From JABJAG01 sp038137215 (lineage in GTDB: Bacteria; Pseudomonadota; Alphaproteobacteria; UBA6615), in the NCBI GenBank assembly GCA_038137215.1, contig JAYQBG010000043.1:1-14866 (forward strand): a DNA stretch of 14,866 bases, written 5' to 3'. The notes below the pieces were generated by a model that saw only the letters and a program-made list of their open reading frames with translations, ran no database searches and was not told where the DNA came from. Shown here one piece after another: positions 1-6,802 of this stretch (positions within the stretch are counted from its first letter, which is position 1; each line of letters opens with the position of its first letter). The position numbers and the translations under genes are program-made.

Positions 1-2
1 CC

Positions 3-146
3 GAGATTCGCGACGGCATCGAAATCATTGCCGGGGACATCCGCGATTCCCATGCCGTGCGTCAGGCCATGGCGGGCTGCGAGTTTGAAGTCGCTGGTTT
101 CGTTTGTTGTGGATTGGTCCGCCAAGGTGCGGTTCTGTCCTGCTGA
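3..146 (+). pseudogene. Truncated NAD-dependent epimerase/dehydratase fragment
   Basis: The frame is open from the window edge to a TGA at 144-146 (47 codons). Its first 26 codons read like the N-terminal third of an extended-SDR sugar epimerase: the stretch GIEIIAGDIRDSHAVRQAM, then AGC, matches the segment that normally leads into a VVFHLAA-type strand. After about nt 80 the resemblance stops. The expected hydrophobic strand is replaced by a Cys-rich, unlike tail ending at the stop, and base composition becomes more AT-rich. I read this as the broken end of a gene whose 5' part lies to the left of the window. A sequencing frameshift is possible, but I see no continuation of the family in either other + frame. 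The family call rests on a short motif, so confidence is moderate. Confidence 0.5.
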
Positions 147-312
147 CTGAAGCTTCAAGTCCTTCTGATGGTGCTTCATATCAGTCTATTACGGGCAGTT
201 CGTTTGCAAATATGTTTGCAAACGCTGCTGCGGCCCAAGCGTTATGCGTTTGGCGAGCCGCCCAGGCGTGGCCCATCACCTTCACACGCTATCGAATGGG
301 GCAGGATTACGG
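147..312. other. Non-coding stretch downstream of fahA, AT-richer
   Basis: I see no convincing gene here. This stretch separates the epimerase remnant (+) from the convergent fahA stop (-). It contains two TTTGCAAA palindromes and a weak stem at 235-253 (CCAAGCG / CGTTTGG with a 5-nt loop). The stem has no T-run on the fahA-distal side, so I do not call it a terminator. The lower GC than the flanking genes suggests old insertion or recombination debris. Confidence 0.4.
202..222. repeat. Tandem GTTTGCAAA direct repeat (self-palindromic)
   Basis: GTTTGCAAA occurs at 202-210 and again at 214-222, a 12-bp period. Each copy contains the perfect 8-bp palindrome TTTGCAAA. Paired palindromes of this type can be protein-binding sites, but no recognisable promoter or gene start sits next to this pair, so its role is unknown. 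Confidence 0.4.
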
Positions 313-1614
313 TTACGCTTTGGCCGGCGTGATCGTCCCTGCGGCGACGCCGAACCCGACGCGGTGACCGTCACCCCGGCACCAGCCGGTCAAGGTGATC
401 GTGTCCCCGTCCTCCAGAAACGCGCGTTCGCCGCCGTCGACGGCCAGCGGTTCCTTGCCATTCCAGGTGAGTTCGAGCAGCGATCCAAAGCTGTCCTTTG
501 TTGGGCCCGAGATCGTGCCTGACCCCAGGAGGTCACCGGTGCACATGGCGCACCCGCTTGAAGCGTGGTGCGCGAGCTGCTGCGCCGACGAATAGTACAT
601 GTATCGATAGTTGGTCCGACTGATCGTGGTCGAGGCGCCGTTGCTCGGGGCGAGCTGGACCTCGAGGTCGATATCGAAGTTGTTCGGACCTGTCTCCTCC
701 AGATACGGTAGGAGCGGTGCGTCGCGATCCGGTGTCGCGGCCCGAAACGGCTCCAGCGCTTCGCGCGTCACCACCCAGGGCGAGATCGTGGACGCAAATG
801 CCTTGGACTGGAACGGCCCGAGCGGCTGGTACTCCCACACCTGGATGTCCCGAGCGGACCAGTCGTTCAGCAGCACGTAGCCGAAGATCATCTCGTAGGC
901 CTCGGCGGTCGAGAGTCGATCGCCCATCGCACTGGGCGTCCCGACGACCGCGCCGAGCTCAAGCTCGATATCGAGTTTGGCGCAGGCGCCGAACCGCGGT
1001 GCGTCGTCGTTCGGGCCCTTCAGCTGACCCATCGGCCGGCGCACCGGCGTGCCACTGACCACAACGGTTGATGCCCGCCCGTTGTAGCNNNNNNNNNNGT
1101 TGTAGCCGATGGGAATGTGCAGCCAGTTCGGCATCAGCGCATTGTCGGGATCGCGGAACATGGTCCCGACATTGGTCGCATGCTCCTTCGAGGCATAGAA
1201 ATCGGTGTAGCTGCGGACGAAGAACGGCAGGTGAAGGCGGGTGTTGTTCATGGACACCAGCGCGCGCGCCGACAGATCGCTGTTGTAGCGGAGCGTGCCG
1301 TTCCCAGCCGAAAGCAGATCGGAAATCCTCGCACGGGTTTCCGACCAGACGTTCCGAGGCAATGCCATGAAGTCGTTCAGCGTGTCCTGGTCAAAGACAG
1401 GCCGGTCGCCGGCAGGACGCAGAAGCCCCGCCGCCTCGACAGCCGCCAGGTCGAGGATCATGTCGCCGATGGCGACGCCGACGCGGCGGTGGCCGTCGCC
1501 CGCATCGAACACCCCGTAGGGCAGGTTCTGGATCGGGAAGTCGGTATCGGGCCCATTGGCGCTTTCGACCCAGCTCTTGCGCGTCGGGTCGTGGGTCTCG
1601 TTCAGGTTTGACAT
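313..1614 (-). CDS. fahA: Fumarylacetoacetase (tyrosine degradation, last step)
   Basis: This enzyme hydrolyses 4-fumarylacetoacetate to fumarate and acetoacetate, the last step of the tyrosine/homogentisate pathway, and is cytoplasmic. It has the N-terminal SH3-like domain followed by the FAH catalytic domain. The residues I would assign from the mouse enzyme are all present: D138 and H145 (YTDFYASKEHATNVG), E217/E219 (DIELELG), D251, R255 and K271. The RASTVVVSGTPVRRP signature follows the oxyanion region. Numbering includes four unknown residues from a ten-N run at 1089-1098. The run is flanked by a duplicated GTTGTAGC and is probably an artefact, so the true protein is likely 427 aa rather than 433. 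The start is ATG 1614, 10 bp after the VOC gene; the stop is TAA. It is the last gene of the hpd-VOC-fahA operon. Confidence 0.95.
   Translation of the reverse strand: MSNLNETHDPTRKSWVESANGPDTDFPIQNLPYGVFDAGDGHRRVGVAIGDMILDLAAVEAAGLLRPAGDRPVFDQDTLNDFMALPRNVWSETRARISDLLSAGNGTLRYNSDLSARALVSMNNTRLHLPFFVRSYTDFYASKEHATNVGTMFRDPDNALMPNWLHIPIGYNXXXXYNGRASTVVVSGTPVRRPMGQLKGPNDDAPRFGACAKLDIELELGAVVGTPSAMGDRLSTAEAYEMIFGYVLLNDWSARDIQVWEYQPLGPFQSKAFASTISPWVVTREALEPFRAATPDRDAPLLPYLEETGPNNFDIDLEVQLAPSNGASTTISRTNYRYMYYSSAQQLAHHASSGCAMCTGDLLGSGTISGPTKDSFGSLLELTWNGKEPLAVDGGERAFLEDGDTITLTGWCRGDGHRVGFGVAAGTITPAKA
1089..1098. other. Assembly gap (10 N) inside fahA
   Basis: Ten N are flanked on the left and the right by the same 8 bases, GTTGTAGC. 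This looks like two contigs that overlap by 8 bp and were joined with a fixed-length gap. Collapsing gap plus duplicate removes 18 bp and keeps the frame. Confidence 0.9.
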
Positions 1615-1624
1615 GCTCCGCTCG

Positions 1625-2164
1625 CTACCCCTGGGTTTCAGTGCCGCCGTGCAGCCAGTCGGCGTGCCGCGGCGCCCTTCTGGTCTCGGCCCATTCGTTC
1701 AACATGTCCCATTTCACGTCGTCGAGCTTCCGGTCTATGTCCGGTGTGTTCGTGTTCACCGCCAGTTCGAGCCGATGCCCGTTCGGATCGAAGAAGTAGA
1801 TCGACTTGAAGATCGTATGATCGGCGGGGCCAACCACATCGATTCCGTCCGCTTCCAGCCGCGCTTTTGCCTCGAGCAGATCGTTCTCGCTCTCGACCTG
1901 CAGGGCCAGATGCTGGACCCACTCGGGCGTGTTCGTGTCGCGGCCCATCTCGGGCTGGGTCGGCAGCTCGAAGAAAGCCAGCACGTTGCCGTTCCCGGCA
2001 TCCAGGAAGACGTGCATGTAAGGATCAGGTTCCTTGGTCGAGGGCACCTCGTCCTCGGCGATCGCGAGAACGAAGTCCATATCGAGATACTTGCCGTACC
2101 ACTCGACCGTTTCCTTGGCGTCCTTGCAGCGATACGCAACGTGGTGGATCTTTGAAATCTTCAT
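1625..2164 (-). CDS. VOC-superfamily metalloprotein (glyoxalase/dioxygenase-like)
   Basis: This 179-aa protein has two VOC beta-alpha-beta-beta-beta modules. Putative metal ligands are H8 (KIHHVAYR), E66 (AFFELP), H85 (VQHLAL) and E133 (HRLELA). The four-ligand set and its spacing resemble bacterial glyoxalase I (H-E-H-E), while H8/H85/E133 would also suit a 2-His-1-carboxylate iron site. The substrate cannot be read from sequence. It lies 23 bp after hpd and 10 bp before fahA, where homogentisate dioxygenase or maleylacetoacetate isomerase is often found. A role with a pathway intermediate is therefore likely but unproven. A strong Shine-Dalgarno AAGGAG lies 8 nt before ATG 2164. The charged C-terminal tail (about 140-179) extends past the usual VOC core. 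Confidence 0.85.
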   Translation of the reverse strand: MKISKIHHVAYRCKDAKETVEWYGKYLDMDFVLAIAEDEVPSTKEPDPYMHVFLDAGNGNVLAFFELPTQPEMGRDTNTPEWVQHLALQVESENDLLEAKARLEADGIDVVGPADHTIFKSIYFFDPNGHRLELAVNTNTPDIDRKLDDVKWDMLNEWAETRRAPRHADWLHGGTETQG

Positions 2165-2187
2165 TTTTCTGTCTCCTTGCCCCTGGT

Positions 2188-3264
2188 CTACTCGGCCTTG
2201 ATAACGCCGCGGCGGACCTGGTCGCGTTCCATGGATTCGAACAACGCCTTGAAGTTCCCTTCGCCGAATCCGTCGTCGCGCTTGCGTTCGATGAACTCGA
2301 AAAAGACGGGCCCGATGAGGGTCTCCGAGAAGATCTGGAGCAGCAGGCGCGGATCGTCGTCCTGGGTCGTTCCGTCGAGAAGAATGCCGCGCGCCTGCAA
2401 CTGGTCCACCGGTTCCCCGTGTCCTGGAAGCCGCTCGTCGAGCATCTCGTAGTAGGTGTCAGGCGGCGAGGTCATCATCGGGACACCCGCCTCGCGCAGC
2501 CGATCGACGCAAGCGACCAGGTCGTCGCAACGCAGCGCGACGTGCTGAATACCCTCACCGTTGTAGGCCATGAGGAATTCCTCGATCTGCCCTGTCTCCC
2601 CGGACGCTTCCTCGTTGAGCGGGATTCGGATCATCCCGTCCGGCGCGGTCATCGCCTTCGAGGTCAGGCCCGTATACTCGCCCTTGATGTCGAAAAACCG
2701 GATTTCCCGGAAGTTGAAGAGTTTCTCGTAGAACTCGGCCCAGTATTCCATCCGGCCGCGATAGACGTTGTGAGTCAGGTGATCGAGCGTATGGAATCCA
2801 TGGCCCTCTGGGCGCTGTGCGGCCCCTTCCAGCCATTCGAAATCTATGTCGTAGATCGATGAGCCGTCCTCGTACCGGTCGATCAGGTAGAGCGGTGCGC
2901 CACCGATTCCCCGAATTGCCGGCAAGCGCAGTTCCATCGGTCCGGCCGGAATATCGACCGGCTGTGCCCCGAGTTCGAGCGCGCGGTTGTAGGCAGCGTG
3001 TGAATCGCGGACGCGGAATGCCATGCCGCACGCGGACGGGCCATGCTCTTCGGCAAAGTACGCCGCATGACTGTGCGGTTCGTTGTTGATGATGAAGTTG
3101 ATGCCGCCTTGTCGATAAAGGTCGACATCTTTCGAGCGGTGCGTCGCGACCTTGACGAAGCCCGCCATCTCGAAGACGGGTTCCAGCACACCTTTTTCCG
3201 GTGAGGCGAACTCGACGAACTCAAAGCCTTCGAGGCCCATCGGGTTTTCGAACAGATCCGGCAT
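2188..3264 (-). CDS. hpd: 4-hydroxyphenylpyruvate dioxygenase
   Basis: This Fe(II) enzyme converts 4-hydroxyphenylpyruvate to homogentisate with loss of CO2. It has an N-terminal VOC domain (about residues 10-150) and a C-terminal catalytic VOC domain (about 155-330). Iron ligands are visible as H162 (TLDHLTHNV), H241 (IQHVALRC) and E323 (VFFEFIERK). The C-terminal helix GFGEGNFKALFESMERDQ is characteristic of HPPD and argues against hydroxymandelate synthase. I chose ATG 3264 (358 aa) because the protein then begins MPDLFENPMGLEGFEFVEF like family members and has GAGAGAGA just upstream. An in-frame TTG at 3300 would add 12 residues that look non-family. It is the first gene of the tyrosine operon, preceded by a leader of more than 300 bp. 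Homogentisate dioxygenase is not in the window. Confidence 0.96.
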   Translation of the reverse strand: MPDLFENPMGLEGFEFVEFASPEKGVLEPVFEMAGFVKVATHRSKDVDLYRQGGINFIINNEPHSHAAYFAEEHGPSACGMAFRVRDSHAAYNRALELGAQPVDIPAGPMELRLPAIRGIGGAPLYLIDRYEDGSSIYDIDFEWLEGAAQRPEGHGFHTLDHLTHNVYRGRMEYWAEFYEKLFNFREIRFFDIKGEYTGLTSKAMTAPDGMIRIPLNEEASGETGQIEEFLMAYNGEGIQHVALRCDDLVACVDRLREAGVPMMTSPPDTYYEMLDERLPGHGEPVDQLQARGILLDGTTQDDDPRLLLQIFSETLIGPVFFEFIERKRDDGFGEGNFKALFESMERDQVRRGVIKAE

Positions 3265-3406
3265 GACGATTCTCTCTCTTTTGCTTGCTTGTTTGCTCAA
3301 ACACTCCTTTCCACGCGATACGACGTGCGCGGGGGCGCGCTCGCGATGCCGCGAACGCTTCGAGAGAGCCTTTGCGCGAGGGCATGGGAGACGAACAGGT
3401 ACGAAA

Positions 3407-3422
3407 CAGGCCGGACGGCCTG
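3407..3422 (-). terminator. Perfect inverted repeat, possible weak terminator/attenuator
   Basis: CAGGCCG and CGGCCTG are separated by 2 bp, giving a 6-bp GC stem with a 4-nt loop in RNA. On the minus strand it is followed by TTTCGT, too short for a confident intrinsic terminator. It could end the upstream sulfatase transcript or attenuate the hpd leader. Confidence 0.3.
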
Positions 3423-3512
3423 CGTTCGGGTTTGCCCTTTGATCCTGTCCGCGCCTAAAGCCACGTTTGGCCTCCCCACATCGGCACCTTCGAAAACGCC
3501 GACAACAGCTTT

Positions 3513-3541
3513 ACTCTAGCGCTATAATGATGAGTACGCAA
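3513..3541 (-). promoter_or_regulatory. Candidate sigma-70-like promoter for hpd operon
   Basis: On the minus strand, TTGCGT (3541-3536) and TAGAGT (3518-3513) are separated by 17 bp. Matches to consensus are only 3/6 and 4/6. The region is the only AT-rich island between the sulfatase and hpd, which is the main support. The implied leader would be about 240 nt. Confidence 0.3.
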
Positions 3542-3552
3542 CAATAATGATG
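3524..3552. repeat. ATAATGATG direct repeat, 20-bp period
   Basis: ATAATGATG occurs at 3524-3532 and again at 3544-3552. The 20-bp spacing places both copies on nearly the same DNA face, as for a tandemly bound regulator. The repeats bracket the candidate -35 box of the hpd promoter. Confidence 0.4.
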
Positions 3553-3578
3553 TAATAGCTAATATCTGGGTTTCGAAG

Positions 3579-5189
3579 CTAGTTGCCGCTTTCGCCTTCC
3601 GCACGAGCCTGGGCGAGCTCTTGCTCATCCCAAAAACCGATGATGATCCCCTTTGCAAGCTCGCCGCCTTTGCGCCCGGCGATCTGCGTGTCCGAGACAG
3701 TCACCCGGTTGTGATGCCTTCGATTCCAGACACACATGATCTCGTAGAGCCGTTCACGCTCTGATGCGCAGGCCGGATCGGCGCCCAAATCCCGGAACTC
3801 TTCCGGATCCGTTTCCAGGTCGTACAGCATCGGTCGAAAGCCCTCGGCGTGGACGTACTTCCAGCGGCCGTCGAACACCATGGTCAGCCGGCAATCGCCC
3901 ACCGGGTGGTCGAGCGTCCTGCGCGCCTTGCGGGCTGAATAGTCATATTCGCTAATGGCGACATTGCGCCATGCAACGTCTTCGCCATGGACGAGAGGCA
4001 GCAACGATCGTCCCTCGAGAATGTGTGCGCGCGGCGCTCCGCCGTACCAGTCAACGAAGGTGGGAAGCAGGTCGATCGCTTCCACGAGCCTGTTGTCGAC
4101 AGAGCCCCGTGTCCGATCGGCAACAGGGGACGGATCGACGACGATCAACGGGACACGCGCGGACGGATCGTGAAACAGCTCTTTCTCTCCCAGCCAGTGG
4201 TCGCCGAGATAATCGCCGTGATCGGAGGTGAACACGATCAGCGTGTCTTTCGAGCGCCCGGTGTCGTCCATCCACGACATGAGCCTGCCGATCTGGTCGT
4301 CAATCTGGGCAATGAGGCCCATGTAGGCCGGAATCACACGTTCGCGAACCTTGTCGCGGGTGAACACCTTCGAAAACCGGTGTTCGAAATAGGCTTCCAG
4401 AACTGGGTGCGGATCTTCCCGTTCGACCTCTGACCGGACCGCCGGAAGCACGTCGGCAGGGCTGTACATGTCGTGGTAGGGCGCCGGCACGATATAGGGC
4501 CAGTGTGGCTTGATGTAGCTGAGGTGCAGACACCACGGCGTGTCTCCCGCGTCCTCGATGAACTCGATGGCCCGGGTCGTGGTGTAGGGGGTCTCGCTCA
4601 GCGGTTCATCGATACGGGCCGGCTTGTCCGCGTTTTCCATGAGCCAGCCGGACAGGACTTCGCCGTCATCGCCTTCCGCGGCATTCGCCCACTGTTCCCA
4701 GGGATTCGGGCTGTCGACGCCAAGACCACGCAGATGGTCGTTGTAGTGGCTTGGCTGCTTTCCGCCGTCGGGATGTATTCCGTCCAGCCGGTCCCAGACT
4801 TCGAAGCCACATTCGGCGAGGCGGTTCCCGATCCCCGACGCCGGATCGATCCCCAGGCGCTTCATCCCCTCCATGTCCGCGGTCATGTGGGTCTTTCCGC
4901 ACAGCGCCGTGCGCACCCCGAACTCGTCGAGATGCTGGCCCATGGTCATTTCCCCGACGCGGAGCGGGAAGTTGTTCCAGGTGCTGCCGTGGGAGCGGAC
5001 ATAGCGCCCGGTGTAGAAACTCATGCGCGAGGGACCGCAGATCGGCGACTGCACATAGGCGCGGTCGAATCGAACACCGCGCGCAGCCAGCGCATCGATG
5101 TGCGGCGTCCGCAAGTACGGATGGCCCGCGCACGACAGATAGTCGAAGCGCAGTTGGTCACACATGATGAAGAGGATGTTCTTGGCCAT
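3579..5189 (-). CDS. Type I sulfatase, PMH-like scaffold (alkaline phosphatase superfamily)
   Basis: This 536-aa formylglycine-dependent hydrolase has no signal peptide: the first beta-strand (NILFIMCDQ) begins at residue 4, so it is probably cytoplasmic. The active-site motif is C51-G-P-S-R55; C51 would be converted to formylglycine. Metal-site residues are D11, D323 and H324 (TSDHGDYLGDH); other active-site candidates are K99/H101 (CGKTH), H229 (KPHWPY) and K336. Overall length and the segments HLSYIKPHWPY, PAPYHDMY and DLLPTFVDWYGG recall phosphonate monoester hydrolases/phosphodiesterases. However, K99 and H101 are the sulfatase-type pair, not the Tyr/Thr I recall for PMH, so a sulfate ester is the better guess. 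ATG 5189 has AGGA about 9 nt upstream. It is the last gene of the sulfatase-transporter run, 69 bp after the second sulfatase. Confidence 0.88.
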   Translation of the reverse strand: MAKNILFIMCDQLRFDYLSCAGHPYLRTPHIDALAARGVRFDRAYVQSPICGPSRMSFYTGRYVRSHGSTWNNFPLRVGEMTMGQHLDEFGVRTALCGKTHMTADMEGMKRLGIDPASGIGNRLAECGFEVWDRLDGIHPDGGKQPSHYNDHLRGLGVDSPNPWEQWANAAEGDDGEVLSGWLMENADKPARIDEPLSETPYTTTRAIEFIEDAGDTPWCLHLSYIKPHWPYIVPAPYHDMYSPADVLPAVRSEVEREDPHPVLEAYFEHRFSKVFTRDKVRERVIPAYMGLIAQIDDQIGRLMSWMDDTGRSKDTLIVFTSDHGDYLGDHWLGEKELFHDPSARVPLIVVDPSPVADRTRGSVDNRLVEAIDLLPTFVDWYGGAPRAHILEGRSLLPLVHGEDVAWRNVAISEYDYSARKARRTLDHPVGDCRLTMVFDGRWKYVHAEGFRPMLYDLETDPEEFRDLGADPACASERERLYEIMCVWNRRHHNRVTVSDTQIAGRKGGELAKGIIIGFWDEQELAQARAEGESGN

Positions 5190-5258
5190 GGTGCTCGTCC
5201 TATCCGGCGCAAGGGCTCTTGCCCATGCCGCTGTGGAAACAACGTATGTGCAGCGACA

Positions 5259-6788
5259 TCATGCGGGACCCACGGGTTCGCGATTCGGCCCGATGTCCTG
5301 CGGGCGCGCGGCAAGATGGGCCTCGAGCTGAGCGCGGACCTCGGCATGTGCCGGGTCATCGAACAGGTTCCGCATCTCATGCGGGTCGTTGGCGAGGTCG
5401 TACATCTCTCCGGCCCCTGAACGCATGTCCATGGTCAGCTTGTGGCGGCGCGTGCGCACGGCACGAAGTGACAGGGCGACGCCCACGCGGTTGGGCAGCA
5501 GTTCCCATTCGAGCATCGCGAAGTCGCGCCTCGCTCCTTCGCCGGAGATCAGCGGCCACAAGGAGGCGCCGTGCTGCGTGAGCTGCGCCGGCGCGCCAGA
5601 TAGATCGTGGAAGGTCGGTCCGATGTCCAGGGTCGAAACGGGCTCGTCCACAACCTTGCCGGCCGGAACACCGGGTCCGCGCACCAGCAACGGCACCCGC
5701 ATCAGGCCCTCGTATGGCATGGGGCCCTTCAGGATCAGGCCGTGATCGCCGAGCCAGTCACCATGGTCGGAGGTATAGATGACGATGGTGTTGTCGGCGA
5801 GGCCGGTCTCGGCGAGCACGTTGAGGATGCGCCCGACATTGTCGTCGATTAAGGCGATCTGTCCGTAGGTGTTCGCGATGATCTCGCGCAGCTGATCGTC
5901 CGATTGCGGCGGAATGCGTGAGTAGGACGCACGCGTCTCGACTTCCGCCGCTGTGCCCTGCGGGTCGTTTTCAACCGCCGCGCGGTGCCACCACGGACGT
6001 TGGTCGAGGTCTCTTTCCCGGTACTCGGGAAGATCCACGTCAGCCGGGTCATGCAGCAAGGACCAAGGTTCGGGGCAATCGAACGGATGGTGCGGATCGG
6101 GGAAGCTCACCCAGGCGCAGAAGGGTTTCTCGGTATCGCGTTCATGCCGCAACCATTCCATGGCCCGGTCCGCGGTCCAGGGTGTGTTGTGCCAGGTGAG
6201 CGGCAACTGCGAGTGCCAGCATTGGGCGGCGCCCTTCGTGTCCCTGCCGTTCTCGCGATAGAGCGCCATCTTCTCCTCGCCCCGCCCGTCCGCGTGGAAG
6301 AACCGCTCGAAATGCTGACCTTGGGGCGGCGTCTTCGGCGGGAACCAGTTGTGGCCGTGGAGCATCAGCTCAACGTGGGAGAACCCCATATACGGACCGA
6401 ACCAGTCGGGCCCATAGTCAACCGACGAGAGCACGCTTTCAGGGCTTCCGGTCGGCTCGCGGGAATCGAAGCTCGAGAAATGGGCTTTTCCGAAGAACGC
6501 CGTGTCGTACCCGGCGCGCGCCAACGTGCCCGCAAAGCCTCGTTCGCCGACGTCCGGGTCCAGGTCGATGCCATTGTCGTGCACGCCATGGGTTCGGCAA
6601 AGCTGGCCCGTCAGGATCGATGCGCGAGCGGGCTGGCAGACCGGCGAGGGACATATCGCAGCGCTGAAACGGACCCCGTCGCCTGCCAGCCGGTCGAGGT
6701 TGGGCGTGCGGATATTGCGCCCCTCAACACCGAGGCAATCGCCGCGCTGCTGGTCGGCCATGAGGATCAGGAAATTCGGCTGGGGCAT
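5259..6788 (-). CDS. Type I sulfatase (second of three)
   Basis: This 509-aa sulfatase has the motif C51-Q-P-A-R55 followed by ASILTGQ; C51 is the predicted formylglycine. Further active-site residues are D11/Q12 (ADQQ), K101/H103 (GKAHF), H234 (DPHHPF), D341/H342 (TSDHGDWLGDHG) and K354. The C-terminal subdomain has the usual YDLANDPHEMRNL turn. There is no signal peptide or lipobox, so a cytosolic location is expected. The substrate is not deducible; the long tryptophan-rich insertion around residues 120-200 probably shapes the substrate pocket. The start ATG 6788 lies 14 bp after the universal stress gene with no strong Shine-Dalgarno, which suggests translational coupling. It shares little beyond family motifs with its two neighbours, so it is not a recent duplicate. 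Confidence 0.92.
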   Translation of the reverse strand: MPQPNFLILMADQQRGDCLGVEGRNIRTPNLDRLAGDGVRFSAAICPSPVCQPARASILTGQLCRTHGVHDNGIDLDPDVGERGFAGTLARAGYDTAFFGKAHFSSFDSREPTGSPESVLSSVDYGPDWFGPYMGFSHVELMLHGHNWFPPKTPPQGQHFERFFHADGRGEEKMALYRENGRDTKGAAQCWHSQLPLTWHNTPWTADRAMEWLRHERDTEKPFCAWVSFPDPHHPFDCPEPWSLLHDPADVDLPEYRERDLDQRPWWHRAAVENDPQGTAAEVETRASYSRIPPQSDDQLREIIANTYGQIALIDDNVGRILNVLAETGLADNTIVIYTSDHGDWLGDHGLILKGPMPYEGLMRVPLLVRGPGVPAGKVVDEPVSTLDIGPTFHDLSGAPAQLTQHGASLWPLISGEGARRDFAMLEWELLPNRVGVALSLRAVRTRRHKLTMDMRSGAGEMYDLANDPHEMRNLFDDPAHAEVRAQLEAHLAARPQDIGPNREPVGPA

Positions 6789-6802
6789 TGGCTCGGCTGC
6801 GT

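Larger units (their letters stand above)
3265..3578 (-). other. Leader/intergenic region upstream of hpd
   Basis: This 314-bp stretch lies between the third sulfatase and hpd, both on the minus strand. The distal part (about 3505-3575) is distinctly AT-rich and holds the candidate promoter and a direct repeat. The proximal 200 bp are GC-rich and include a perfect inverted repeat. Short open frames here (for example on the minus strand at 3297-3479) have no family resemblance or ribosome site and are not called. Confidence 0.6.

Noticed and set aside
1..179. Minus-strand open frame from ATG 179 running off the window
   Set aside because: It is the antisense of the epimerase-like frame, has no Shine-Dalgarno, and its sequence resembles nothing I recognise.
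235..253. Hairpin after fahA as a Rho-independent terminator
   Set aside because: The stem is short with a G-T pair and no T-run follows it in the direction of fahA transcription.
104..367. Open frame of 87 codons on the + strand overlapping the fahA 3' end
   Set aside because: It starts at TTG without a ribosome site, lacks family resemblance, and its last third is antisense to fahA codons.
3455..3658. 67-codon minus-strand frame across the end of the third sulfatase and the hpd leader
   Set aside because: It overlaps sulfatase codons in another frame and crosses the AT-rich promoter island; no coding bias is seen.
5209..5222. GCAAG-GGCT-CTTGC hairpin between the second and third sulfatase genes
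   Set aside because: A 5-bp stem without T-run is not strong enough to call as a regulatory element or terminator.
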